NCBI GenBank assembly: GCA_021234155.1
Contig: JAJEKV010000053.1
Location: 8,199,424 to 8,263,423 of the forward strand
Direction: 5' to 3'
DNA length: 64,000 nucleotides
Origin: Isoetes taiwanensis
Taxonomy: Eukaryota > Streptophyta > Lycopodiopsida > Isoetales > Isoetaceae
Within the stretch, counting starts at the first letter, position 1. Each line of letters starts with the position of its first letter. The notes beneath the pieces are model-generated. The model did not search any database, was not told where the DNA came from, and was given only the letters and a program-made list of their open reading frames with translations. Positions 32,655 to 44,739 of this stretch are shown here, piece by piece. A program made the translations under genes and the position numbers.

Positions 32655-33237
32655 GGCGGGAGGAGATCGAACGACTAGATCACAATCCATATCCCCAATT
32701 CAAATGCAAACTCACCTGGCGCACCGATTCTTGAGGAGATCAATGCCGAACAGGGAAACCAATTGAACAAAATCAAACGGAGAGGCAGTCACGAGTTCAG
32801 AGGTACTCCTATTCTTAAACATGCTTTTGTTCCTAATCTAACAATTGCTTATGATGTTCTACACAGATGCACAGAGGAGACTTAACAATGTTGGAAGCAT
32901 GGATCGAGCTATGGGAGTAGCAGCGGACAAGGGGGGTGAGGAATCCCAATTATCTAAAGCAGAACTAGGGAGTATTCTCATTCAACTTAAACAGGAAGTT
33001 GTGCATACAAAAGCAATCAATAAAGTGCTGAAAAGGGCTGAGGTTTGGAGATTCAATAGCCTCAAACCATACTTTACCAATCTCTATCATAAATGGCAAC
33101 AGAAGCGAGAAGCACATGTCTTGCTTCTGTTAGACTTCACCAACTTCCAAACAGCTGTCTTGGACACTCTTCTCACAATTTTCGGGAACAGGACCATTGC
33201 TGATCTCACACTGCAGGACCTTCTGGATGAATCTTGA
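32655..33237 (+). pseudogene. Small two-exon gene of unknown function
   Basis: Exon 1 starts MAGGDRTTRSQSISP at 32655 and, after a one-base shift near 32698, continues as NSNANSPGAPILEEINAEQ to 32802. A 64-bp GT-AG intron (32803-32866) follows. Exon 2 (32867-33237) is in phase 1 and reads DAQRRLNNVGSMDRAMG to FGNRTIADLTLQDLLDES. Exon 2 is charged and probably helical. It converges with transposase-like gene 2, as the RING gene does with gene 1. No known domain is recognised; the shift in exon 1 is my inference from the reading frames. Confidence 0.4.
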
Positions 33238-33405
33238 GTCTTGAATCTTGAATCTTGAGACCTTACGCTACATGGTGTTTTTACAACTTACACTAAGTAT
33301 AACAGTCTTGGAACTATATAAACAATATATTAATGTTTGTGTTTTAATCGGTTCACATTACGATTACATTAGGTTTGCAAGTCCATGCCTTAATGCATAG
33401 AAAAG

Positions 33406-36400
33406 TTACTTCAACAACAGGTTAGCGATTATGAGAGATTCTACAATCTCTCGGCAAATTTCAAAGAACATTTCATGCCAATAGTTAGTCAGTTCATATG
33501 CATAAGATGTACCTCTAATCTTATGTTTGACTGGCTCCAATGGAAATCTCACCCCAATTACTGACTCGAGATGGACAAGAACTTTCTTTCCTTGAATAAG
33601 CCTGTACTTTTGATGGCAACCAGGAATCAATTCAAAGTAGTTACCAGCTATAAATTCATTTCCATAGTCATCCTTGGTGTCTTCTTCGAGGGCATGTTTC
33701 ATACATTACCTTGGATGAGATAATAAGGGACCCTTTCATAATTGTGCGGGGATGTGAATGATGCAAAATAATCTCCAACCTGCCTTTGTCTCATCCACAT
33801 TGTCCACGTCATTTGCCCACAAGTCCTCGCCTCTCGTACCCATCTTCTTCAACATTGTCCCTGTTTGTAGGCTCTAGTTTTCTCAACTCCCCACCGCCAC
33901 AATGATCAAGCATTCTCACAAGCGGGCCAATCAAAATTGATGCATGCCTTACAAAAACATGAAAGAGATCTACACATTAACTTTGTTGGATCATTTGGAT
34001 CTATGGATGATACGCAATGAAGAGATTAGACACCTTCCAAAATACCCTTTCCACATCAGAAATTTTCTCTTCAAGAACCTCACATGCAGTTTCTGCATTT
34101 TTTATCACTTTCCCATCCTTTTTTCTTTGTTCTGCCTCGAGCCATAGTTTGGCTATGGCTCCTTCTCCGTCATGTGTGCCCTTCCCATGTCCTGAGCCAA
34201 AGAAATTCCAGTGCATTCTGATCTTATGCTCTTGATGATACCTAGTTACATGATAGAAAGCTCTTCTCGACTTGAATTGGGCTGCACACCCGTCAGACCA
34301 AACTAAGTGGTATTTCATACAGGGAAAAAATTAAGGAACTTTTATGTTCAAAGTGGTGAAATAGACTTGGCTAAAGTATGCCAAAAGTTGAGGTGAAACC
34401 TTCTAATGTTTAGCTAAACTTTCTAAATTTTGCCACCCGTACTTTCTTATGTTTGGCTAAACTTTTATTTAGAAAAAAAAATCTTCTATCTTTTGACTAT
34501 TTTGCACTAATTCAAGACATAAATATTAACTGACCATAATAAATATAAGGGCTATAGCATAATTTAGCTAAAGTACACTAAAATTTGACGTAAAAGCTTC
34601 TAAGTTTTGGCTAAACTTTCCAAATTTTGGCAGTTACACTTTCTTGTGATTAGCTAAAGTCGGATGAAATCGAGGTGGGGCATGAAATAGACTTGGCTAA
34701 AATTTTATTTTTTTAAGCCCAAAAAGGGCCATAGTTTAGCCAATTTTTTTCCAACCAAGGCCAAAATTTCGCCATTTAGCTAAGTTTAGCCACTAATTTT
34801 TTCCATGTTTCATATGGCCAGCACCATTTTCTTTCAGCCAATTGAGGTGCATCTTGAATGCTTTTTGTACAAAGTGAGTGTCATGTGTTTTGTCATCTGA
34901 AATAAAGAAGTGCACACATTTCCTAATTTTAACCTGTACCTTGAACATCGTGATGTGGACCAATATGCTGATTTGTTCATTGTACCAATGTTGTGCTTGA
35001 ATCTCGTTGAATGGCTTCAAAGTATAATTCTCCGAGAAATCAACAACTGATAATACGGTATCATCATGAAGACTCTTCATGGATTCCTTGAATTGTTTGC
35101 TCTGCCAATGTGCCACAAAGTTATGATATACAAACTTCGACATATGATCAAACATGTTATCCAACATATTACTGGAGCTGCCTTTCTTGTCAATTAGCTT
35201 TAGTCTTCGTGAAGTTTCTTTCTTCGAGGGCTCATTAATGTAACCATAAACTTGCCAATCAAGCGTTTGATCAATCTGCTCCTTGTATTCTCTTGGACAC
35301 AACTCAATTAATTGTTTCCCACAATTTCCACAATCCGATTTGATACATTGTAGCTTATGCCACTCGTTGCCTGCTGCTCTATCACATACCATAGCCCTCC
35401 AAAATGTGCTAACATTATCAAATGTCTTGTTCTTGGCTTGACATATTCCAAAGATGAGCTTGGATCGCACACACCACAATTGCACGAACAATTTTCATGG
35501 AGTCTTGACCTCATCAAATTAAATGCACGCTTGTATGCAGATCGATTGCTCATGTTTCACGAAATAACATGTGTTTCTTTCCTTTAGCTTTCTAATGCAA
35601 GAAGGTTTTAAGTATTCAAATTGCCTAAGCCCAATCCGAACCTCTGGATACTGATCCACAAAATTCTGGAATAATTCAGCCTGTAAAATTACAGTGAAAT
35701 AAAATTAGTCACCTCATTACATTACATTACATACAAATCTTTTACATATTCAAGACCCTAAACTCACATAATTTTTTGACAATTAATACATCTCCACACT
35801 AATTTCTTCTTAGTTACTGCCTACATCTACAATACATCCAGAATATACATGTAAACAAATATACATCCAGAATATACATGTAAACAAATATACATGTACG
35901 TGTTGCCATGAAATAATTTGACATTTCCATGTAGAACAACTAGGGCAGACTGCATCTACATTACATTCAAAAAGTAAAGAAATCTTTTACAAACTTTACA
36001 TCAGTGTTACAAAATAAAAGACATCTTTATTCTGCCAAAAAGTAAAGAAATCTACAAACTTTACATCAGTGTTACAAAATAAAAAACATCTTTATTCTGA
36101 AAAACAAGATGCAATTACAGCTAAATTACAGTCGTACCTGTGTAATGTCAATATATTGAATTGGTTGTGTCCTCTTCTTCATGACATCTCTAATTTTTGG
36201 TGAAACCTTTGAGTTATCTAACCAAAACTGAGCAACCATATCCTTCATAGCCCGATCTATCGTATTTGTTCTTGGATTTCGACCGCTAATGCCCACTGAT
36301 TTGTTCCACCTAGTGACATTCTTTTCCTTCTCTCCACTGCTAGTTTCATATTTCTAGGATGTATTTTCAGCAACTTAGCTACTAGTGAAGTCTTCTGTAA

Positions 36401-37077
36401 TTCTCCTTCCTCTCCAACCACCATAGATAGTACAGAATGCTTTGCGGCAAAGTCTGTCATTGCTATTTGCATTTTTGACGTCTTGGAGGCCATCCTTTAA
36501 ATTCTTTACCAGATCTGTTTTCACGATAGCCTCTTGAGGCCTTCCAATGACTGGCTCAAATAGGAATTGCAATCTTTTGTCCTGCAATAATCTTCTTGCA
36601 AATATACTTTTTGCTTTTGGAGTCAAATTAGATACCTCATTCATTATGAGATTTCTGAAGCATTCACCTTTCTTCTAATTGGCTTTGTCACGTATCCACC
36701 CCTACAAACCCTCTGTTTTGATTTTCTTTTGCTCGCTTGTACTTGAGTGCTTTCGAAACTTCATCAACAGGAGGATTGAAATCTGAACCCGATGCTGACC
36801 TCGAAGTGCTTGCATGAGAGTCCAATCCTTCTTCCATAGTTTCTTCTTCAACTGGTGCTTTAAGACATCGATCCATTCGCAGAAAGGGGATACAACATCA
36901 CAAAAAATCAGATTATTAACCAGATTTGTATTACTGCTTGAAGGGATTTGTATTACTACTTGAAGGAAAGAGATTTCAATTTCTTCAAGATACATTTGTT
37001 TCTTGAAATGCATTCGATTTAAGAGCAGCTATAATCGATTCCGGCCAAGTTTTCGTTGAGGTAGAATCCAGAGCCAT
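33406..37077 (-). pseudogene. Transposase-like gene 2 (SDGC / HGKG type), split by a MITE
   Basis: A paralogue of the gene at 26970-30400. A likely start is at 37077 (MALDSTSTKTWPESIIAAL). N-terminal exons follow at 36876-36688 and 36644-36257 (LTPKAKSIFARRLLQDKR, QIAMTDFAAKHSVLSM). A Cys-rich segment (HENCSCNCGVCD) is at 35510, and FWRAMVCDRAAGNEWHKL at 35400. The core has VVDFSENYTL, HFFISDDKTHDTHF, LVWSDGCAAQFKSRRAF and FFGSGHGKGTHDGEGA. The frame is broken between 34319 and 34808 by an inserted MITE and resumes exactly when that and one target copy are set aside. The C-terminal exon (33702-33406) has IAGNYFELIPG. The candidate catalytic Asp residues are retained, but exon joins and activity are unproven. 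Confidence 0.6.
34320..34807. mobile_element. hAT-like MITE (488 bp) inside a transposase exon
   Basis: The ends are inverted repeats (CAGGGAAAAAATTA at the left, and CATGGAAAAAATTA when the right end is read in reverse). TTTCATA is duplicated on both sides (34313-34319 and 34808-34814). Inside are repeated phrases such as TTTAGCTAAACTTT. A 7-8 bp duplication and CAGGG-type ends fit hAT elements. It has no coding capacity. Confidence 0.85.
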
Positions 37078-37117
37078 GTTTAATCGATTGAGGAAAGTTC
37101 AAAATGTGCGCTAAAGT

Positions 37118-38510
37118 TTTTTTTTTTTTTTTCGCAGGCAAGATATTTAGATTTTATTGATAGAGAAGCTAGTACAAGATTTCGGGAGGATTTGGTATAA
37201 TCATGGAGAATATTGTACGTCAACCGCCTTTATTAATGATAGGCAACTCCATGTAAAATTCAAAATGTACAAATAAACACTTTAACCCAGTTCAAATTTT
37301 TACATCAATATATAAAAAAATTCAATCACCCTTTCATGCTTCTACCCATAAATACAACCACCTCGAAGGGTGAACATATCATAACATCACAGAGATAACA
37401 ACATCAACATAAACAATAACAGAAAAGGGGGAAATCCTACCCAAGGCTCAGACTCAAGGGGGTACGACTGACGGCTTGGGCCTCTAGAAGTCGTTGCAGA
37501 CAGAATTCATGGCAAATGGATTTGGCTGGCATAAGAACATGGCTGAGGGTAGTCCACTCCATCTGCCCCTCCCATGCACACTTTGCAGAATAGGTTGAAA
37601 GATATTGGGATCTGACCGTAGCCTGCCGGGTGAATAGCCAGAGGGGCTACTACTACTGGGTTGCATCTCCCCAGCCCCGATGAGGCAGGAGGGAAGTCGC
37701 CTCCCCTCCGGAAGCATCCATGCCCTTCACAGGCGGCTAGAGAGCCACTGCTCTTATTCGACTTGAACTCACTGGAAGGTGACGCATCACCCCACGAGTG
37801 TCGAGCTCATGCCTTGCCCACACGCAGTGGCAAGCCATTAAGCCTAGCCCGCATAGACCCCCGGTAGGCCTTACACACCAGAGGAGTCAGTCTGTGTAGG
37901 GACAAGTTCTTCCTTGTCATCCGGTCTGACAACCAGGCGAGCTCCTGTGCATGGGCCGCATATAATTGGGAACTAATGGTGCTACCTAGGATCATTTACT
38001 ACACAGCTTTAGGTCTCTACCCCCCTTCCCAATACATGGAGGTCACAGAGTGAAATACATCCATCATCATAGAACTTGAAATAGAGAATATCATCTAATC
38101 TATCTATCTACAAAACAGAGTTAGGTTCATTGGTTAGGGCTTATGATCTCGGGATCTATAAGGCCTCTAGAGTTGATCTAGCATAGTTACTAAACCAGCC
38201 TAATGCCTTGCCCAAAGACGGCTTTGCACAACAGAATGACTAGGTACCTACTCCTTGACCTGCTTCGGATCCTCGGAAGGCGTCCATGCTCCTGATCTTG
38301 CTGAAGATGGCTGCTAATCGATAATCTGTTCTGCAAATCCAGCTTCCCGGAGCTCAGCAATGCGGATTGAAGTCCAGACTTGGCCGAAATGGCTCAAGAA
38401 ACCCTAAATGCGAAAACGGAAAAGGAGCTCTAGGAAACCCTAAATGTAAGAGAGAAAAAGGGTTTAGGGTTTAAGGGGAAAGCCCTTTTATAGAAACCCT
38501 TAGGGTTAGG
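37118..38510 (-). mobile_element. Retroposon-like unit with TATA box and poly(A)
   Basis: On the - strand a TATA box (CTATAAAAGGGC) lies near 38490-38505, followed by an AAACCCTAA-type telo-box leader. At the other end CAATAAAATC lies about 25 bases before an A-run (T-run at 37118-37132). The 1.3 kb between has no long frame; the only ATG-led start is MDAFRGSEAGQG near 38290. It could be a retrocopy of a plant transcript or a non-autonomous LINE. No target duplication was found. Confidence 0.35.
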
Positions 38511-38690
38511 TTAGACATTGGCCAAATGGGATTTAGCCATTTGGCAATGGGGTCCATCTTATATTATAATGTTTTAGCGTGTTGTATCAAGCCCTAATTT
38601 GAATGGCTAAGATCATTTAAGTGCATCCAAAGGCCTAGATTTATCGCACAAATTCCCAGACTTGTGAATGGTCAAGCTTTAATCTCTTAC

Positions 38691-39990
38691 GGGGAAAGGG
38701 AAAAAGAAAAGGAGGAAAAGGAAAGGGAGAATGTGAAGCGTAAAAAGGCAAGGGAAAAAAAGGAAAAAACAGAAAAGGGAAAAGGGAAGGGGAAAAGGGC
38801 AAAAAAAAGGAATGAGGGAAAAGATGAAAAAAGGGAAAAATAAAGGGAAAAATGGCATGGAAAAAGGGAAAGGAAAAAAAATGAAAAAGGGGGGGGGGGG
38901 GGAATGGGAAGGGAAAAAGGGCATGGGGAAAAGGCGAAGAGGGAAAAGGTGGGCAAAGGAGGAAAAGAGAATAGAAGAAGAGGAATAGTAAAAGGGTGGG
39001 GAGAAGAGAAGCGAAAAAGTGCATGGAAAAAGGAAAAGGAAAAAGATAAGGGGACGAGGAAAGGTAGAAAGGGAACCTGGGGAAAAGGGCATGAGGAAAA
39101 AGGGAGAGGGAAAGGGGAAAAAGGAAGGGGAAAATGACGCATAAAAAGGGGAAAAAGGGTGAGGAAGGAAAAAAAGGAAGCAAAAAAAAGCATGTAAAAA
39201 GATAAAAAAGGGCACGTGGAAAAGGAGAAGAGGGAAAGGGTAAGGAAAGGGAAAAAGACATGGGAAATGAAAAAGGAAAAGTAAAGGGAAAAAAAGGTTG
39301 GGGGAAAAGGAAGGGAAATGGGCACTGGGAAAGGGGAAGAGAAAAGGATGGAGAGAGGAGAAAAAGGGAAGGGAAGAAGGGGAACATGGAAAGAATAAGG
39401 AGAAAGGAAGGGAAAAAGGGGAATAAGAAAAGGACGGAGAGAATGCAAGGAAAAAATAGCATGGGAAAAAGGATAGGGAAAGGCAAAAGAAAAGGAGAGA
39501 CGAGAAGGGTGGAAGGGAATCTAGGAAAAAAGGGATGAGGAAACGGGAAGAGGGAAGGAAGAAAGGGCACGGGGAAGAGGGAATTGGAAAAAGGGAAGGG
39601 GGAAAGGACAGGGAAAAAAGGGGGGAAGAGAAAAGGTAAAGAAAAGGGAAGCAAAAAAGAGAATAGAAAAAGGGAAAGGGAAAAAAGGGGGGGAGGGGAG
39701 AAGGGTGCGAAAAAGACGGCAAGGGTACAGGGAAAAAGGGAAGAGGAAGAATGTGTTGAAAAGGGCATGGGAAAGGGAAAAGTCAAAAGAAGGGGAACGG
39801 GGGGAAGAAAGGGAAAAGGGTGGAAAAAGTTCATTGAGAAAAATGAAGGTGAAAAAAGAAAAAAGAGAGAAAAGGAAATGTTTAAGAAAAACAAGAAAAA
39901 AGGAAAAGGAAAATATGGAAAAGGAGGAAAAGGAGGAAGAAAAAAAGGGTGAAAGTGGGGTAGAGAAAATGGCAGAGGGAAAGAGAAATG
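38691..39990. repeat. 1.3 kb purine-rich tract (GA on + strand)
   Basis: Nearly every base on the + strand is A or G. The rare exceptions are mostly ATG, CAT or GCATGG triplets such as GGGCATGGGGAAAAGG. A run of 14 Gs lies at about 38889-38902. The long Phe/Pro/Ser/Leu frame on the - strand is forced by composition and is not a gene. Such tracts can form triplex DNA. Confidence 0.95.
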
Positions 39991-40211
39991 GCATCGAATA
40001 CTTTAACAATGGAGTACTTTTAGATTATTCATATGCATTTCTCTCATTACTACAGTGTATCATTTACATGTTCTCAACTTATGCCCAGCATCGCTGGGTA
40101 CCATTCCTAGTGGGGTTATAATTGTGTATGTTTATTTAACATGCACAACATTCAATGTTGCCCCCTAGGTGCAACCCTTGCCCCCTAGGTGCAACCCTAT
40201 ACGGCCACCAA

Positions 40212-40279
40212 GTACATGTCATCCGTGACATGTACGGGTGATGTGGCAGTATAATATACGTATTCGGGGCGTATATTAT
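40212..40279. other. Two adjacent 10-bp hairpins
   Basis: GTACATGTCA at 40212-40221 pairs with 40226-40235 around TCCG. ATAATATACG at 40251-40260 pairs with 40270-40279. They follow two copies of CCCCCTAGGTGCAACCCT (about 40161-40197) and immediately precede the LINE reading frame, perhaps marking remains of a small element. Confidence 0.7.
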
Positions 40280-40318
40280 GCTGGAACGTCACATGGATGG
40301 TTTGACATGGAATGTAAA

Positions 40319-42580
40319 TAGCAGAGGCAAAAATTTAGAGCAGCACAAGGGGCAGCTAAAGTACAGGAAAGGAGAGTGTATACCAAGTTGGTCAAAAATA
40401 AGAAGAAGGCATATTTACATTGTAAACATAGGCGAATGGTGGAAGAACTGCTGGTTGATCCAAAGAAATTTTGGAATAGGCTTAAACCCTTGAAGCATGG
40501 GGGTAATGTGTTGCAAGCGGAGGCACTAATGGAGCATGTACGCAATTTATACCATGTCCATGGAGTTGAGGATAAGATGGCCGAAGAGACATGTGCGATG
40601 GATGATATGCTTACCTTTACTCTGGAGGATGTTCAGGTGGGACTCAAGAGACTTGCTAATGGCAAAGCGGCAGATGCTTGTGGCCTTAAGGCCGAAATGC
40701 TTAAATGGGCTAGAGAGATGGTTACGAATAGGATGGTCGATATGTTCAATATGGCTTTGAGAGATGGGTTTCCTAGGTCCTGGCAGGTTAATAGGGTTGT
40801 GCCATTGCACAAATCAGGGGATGCATCTGATCCGGGTAACTACCGTACCATTATAGTTGGCAGCCTTTACGCAAAACTGTATGCCTCTATACTTGAGGGC
40901 AAGATAAGCAACTGGACAGAGGATCACAATGCTAGAGCAATAGGCCAAGCGGGCTTTAGACCTAAAAAGTCTACAACTGACCATTTGGTCACCCTTCGTG
41001 CTATGATGGATTCAGTGGTGGGAAAAAGGAAACCTTTGTATGCTGTGTTTGTGGATTTCAGCAAGGCCTTTGACATAGTGAATAGGCAAAATCTGTGGCA
41101 TAGGATGGTAGATTTGGACATCCCGATGGGGCTTAGGCATGCGGTAAGTGTTCTTTATAAAAAAGTACTCGTGCAACTCTCTTTCCCTTTTGTTGGAATG
41201 TGTGATGATGTAGTAGAGAGTAATATGGGAGTTAAACAGGGGTGTCCTTTGTCGCCTACCTTGTTTGGATTGTTCATAGATCAGCTGGAGGGGTGGATAA
41301 GAGCACATGGAGGGGATGGTACATCCTTGAATGGGTATGTACTTATGCTCTTGCTATATGCTGATGATATTGTGTTGCTATCTCGGAGCATACAGGGGAT
41401 GCAAAGACATTTGGATGTGCTTGCCGGTTTTTGTGATGCTAAAAGTATGCAGGTGAATCTGGAAAAGACTAAGGCTGTTGTTTTTGGAGCAAATAAAACA
41501 GATCATGTGCGGCTACTTTACAAGGGTAAGCAAGTTGAGGTCGTTGAAAGCTATAAGTATCTGGGTTTGACTGTAGACAAAAGTCCGAATTGGAATCAGG
41601 CCGTCGAACATAGAGTGAGTGCAGGCTTAAAGGCACTATATGCAATGCAGAGAAGGTGTGTGAATGCTGACATTTGGAACTTTGAAATGAAACGCATGCT
41701 CTTTAAAGTATTGGTACAAATGGTTATACTATATGGTTGTGAAGCCTGGGGGCCAGGCCTCGCTAATGATGGGTGGAAAAAGGTGGAAAAAATACAAAAG
41801 AAATTTTTTCACATGGAACTGGACACTAAAATGCAAACGCCATATGATATGATGTTAGGAGAGTGCGGGATGATACCCCTTGAAGCTGAAGCTCTTTGCA
41901 AAACCTTACGTTATCTGCATAAGGTTCTATATGATATGCCCAGGAATAGCTTGCCAAGAATTGCTGCTGCAGAGAGTAGTGACAAAGGTTGGTATGCGGA
42001 TATTAGTAGATGGCTGGTGAAATGGGGGATGGATATTCACGAATTGCAGATGAATCATGAAGATATTGAGGGATGGGTTCGGAAGAGTGTTCTCACTAAG
42101 ACATGGAGTACGCCAGTTGTGAAGAAAGAGTACTATCGGACTCAGATGAATCCCACATTGAAGGCAGCGCAGTATCTTAGTGAACCCATATCTATGAAGG
42201 ATAGGCAAGCAATTGCGAGGATCCTGTTAAGCTCGCACCATCTTGGTGTGGAGGTAGGGAGATGGGCAGACATCGCTCATGATCTTAGACACTGTAACTT
42301 GTGTAGTGATGGTGTGGTGGAGGATGAGGCTCATATCTTACTTTGTTGCCGTGCTTATTTAGACTTAAGAGTCATACATGAGATCAGTGCTACCTCCCTT
42401 GAGGAGTTCTTTCGGTACCCAGGGGCATCCATTGGGGGATATATTGTTGACATTCTTAAACATAGAGATGCTTGTTTGAAAAATCAGAAGGTACGAGAGA
42501 TTGAGATAGAGGAGCCCAGTGTGTGTTACTCTCGTAAGACTTTCGATGACTTGTTTTATAATTTTGAATGTAACTTGTAA
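40319..42580 (+). CDS. LINE reverse transcriptase, 5'-truncated
   Basis: The open frame of about 750 residues has VQVGLKRLANGKAADACGLK, the fingers motif PLHKSGDASDPGNYR, motif A VFVDFSKAFDIV, motif B GVKQGCPLSPTLFG and motif C LLLYADDIVLLS, so all RT catalytic residues are present. A C-terminal zinc-knuckle-like CNLCSDG...HILLCC follows. The YGCEAWG stretch is common in several LINE clades. The expected N-terminal apurinic-type endonuclease is missing; the frame opens after a stop just beyond the twin hairpins. The RT part has no stop or shift, so the insertion may be recent, but it cannot move by itself. Confidence 0.85.
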
Positions 42581-42630
42581 ACGTCTCATAGACCTGGTGG
42601 TCTCGAAGACGGAATAATAGATTTCATTTC

Positions 42631-42719
<89 letters not shown>
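42581..42719 (+). repeat. LINE 3' tail and (CT)n microsatellite
   Basis: After the stop codon come about 45 bases, then ATTTCATTTCATTT, then 86 bp of pure CT (42634-42719). There is no poly(A). Some LINE clades end in short simple repeats, so the TTTCA repeat may be the true 3' end. Confidence 0.8.
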
Positions 42720-42721
<2 letters not shown>

Positions 42722-43002
42722 GTCGGCCACATGCTTGAAGATGAGCTTCTCTCGAGCCTTAACAGTAGCCGTTTCAGGAAGTTTTCTTCCTCCCCGCCGG
42801 ATTTTTTCCCTCCAATTTAATTCCGGCTGGCCATCCCATATGGGATAATTCTTTCTTCATTCAATCTTCAAAATGAATGATATGGGATATTTCGAGTTCG
42901 CCCACACAGACTTCTCGCGTCTCATTTCAAGCTGATTTCTGTAAAAAATCCATTCCCTACACCATTGAGGCAGGAAATCATCACCGACAGCGTCATTCAA
43001 GC

Positions 43003-44323
43003 ATGGATCCGGTCATTTTAGGTATGATTGCAATGCTTCTTAGGGCTATTGTGCTAGGTTTAGCAATGCAGAAATTTTGCTTGGATCTCATCCAAGAAAA
43101 CGAGCTCGAGGATCCTATGGCAATAGTGGAGGAAGACGATTTTCAAGAAGACAACACTAGTTTTCCATGTGCATCTTCCATCTTACTCTTGGCTGCAACA
43201 TCTCGATTAAGAAGACTGCCGAGAAGATTCTGGGTTTGTCCGAGACAGACCTCTCAATGGGATAACATTGACAATCATGCTTGGAATTACCTTCCCTCAT
43301 TCGAAGATGATATGTGGCATCAGTTTTACAGAATGAAGAGAGGGTCATTTGAAAAACTGGTTGGCCTTATTGTGCCATATCTGATCAGACCAGGCCAGAA
43401 GGTCAACCCCCCTGTAAATCCTAGGAAAGCAGTAGCTATGGTACTCTATTTTCTTGCTCATGGTGAGATGCCATTGCATGTTGGTCAAAAGTTTTATGTT
43501 GGAAAAGCCACAGTCCAAAAATACACCAAGAAAGTGACTTTAATTTTAGCATCCAAGACCATGCTTTACAAAAAATTTATTGCCTTACCCTCGGGTCAGA
43601 GACTCCTTGATATCATGAAGGAATTTGAAGATGCCACAGGTTTGCCTAGTATTTGTAGTGCTGTTGATGGTTCTCACATTTTCTTGTACAGAAAGCCTTG
43701 GAGGAAAGACAAAGGGGATGATTACTACAGCAGACACAAGGGGCATTCCTACCTCATGCAAGGTGTAGTAACACACTCTAGATTTTTTATCAATGTGTGT
43801 GTTAGTAGAACAGGATCTATGCATGATTTTAATCAATTCAAGAAGAGTCTATTGTACAAGAGGCTAGCATCAAAGCAGATTTTGCAGGAGAGGTGAAATA
43901 CTGGATGCAGATGTGACAGTTACTATTCCACCAATGCTTTTAGGAAATTCAGCATATCCAAGCAGAAGGTATTTAATGAAGCTATTTCCAGATGGCACAG
44001 GAACTTCTGGCAGGTTCAACAAGAGGATTTGCAAGGGCAGAGCTTGTGTAGAGAATAGATTTGGCATAGTGAAAGAAAAGTTCAGGATCCTCAAGGCTTT
44101 GCCTATTCATGTTGGCAGGGCAGCCAAGATCATTCATGCAGCATGTGTTTTGTGGAATTTTTGCATTATGGAGGACTTAGAATTGGAAATGTTGCCCTTA
44201 AAAGCAGAATTGCCAGATATAAACTATTATGAAACTGAAGACATGAACAAGAACTTGAAGAACGAAGGAGACTTGATAAGACATGTCATCTTCCAAAATA
44301 GAGATGAAAAAAACTTAGTTTGA
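43003..44323 (+). pseudogene. PIF/Harbinger transposase, one frameshift
   Basis: A HARBI1-like DDE transposase. An upstream in-frame ATG is at 42877, but 43003 (MDPVILGMIAMLLR) gives a more usual length. Motifs in order: HQFYRMKRGSFEKLVGLI helix-turn-helix region, AVDGSHIFLYR (first Asp), SRTGSMHDFNQFKKS (second Asp) and ACVENRFGIVKEKFRIL (Glu). A single-base shift at about 43893 moves the frame from LQER into GEILDADVTVTIPP. Otherwise the gene is well preserved. The Myb-like partner normally found in these transposons is at 47405-48340 on the other strand. Confidence 0.85.
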
Positions 44324-44728
44324 TTCTTTCATTTATTTCAGGGAATTACTTACATCTGTACTCAATGTAAATGTTGTTCCATTTGTTGACGTTAATAGAT
44401 TTCCGACATCCCAATTTGTGGTCCAATTTTGTGTTCAGTTCCGTGATGTCTTTTACATAATGCAGTTCAAATTTAAGATTGCAAAACAGAGCAGAAGTTT
44501 TAAGTACAATGAATGTGTTAATTCTGTCAATGAACAACTACAGCAGTCCAGATTTAAGATTGCAGAACAGAGCAAAAGTTTAAAGCACCAAGGTCTTGAG
44601 GTCATATAAACTAAACCATGAATGAATAACTAAACAATGAAAGTGTTAATTATGTCAATGAACAACTACAGTAGTTCACATGTTTTCCTCTCACAGTAAT
44701 AACATAACAGTGGCAGACATTAGCAATA
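44324..44728. other. Spacer with a short duplicated phrase
   Basis: Within 44460-44680 the phrase AGATTTAAGATTGCA followed by AACAGAGCA occurs twice and GTCAATGAACAACTACAG also twice. No gene was found. Confidence 0.5.
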
Positions 44729-44739
44729 AACAACCATTA

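Noticed and set aside
38641..39894. 417-residue open frame rich in Phe, Pro, Ser and Leu on the - strand
   Set aside because: The strand is pure pyrimidine, which cannot form stop codons. All overlapping frames are equally open, so it is a composition artefact.
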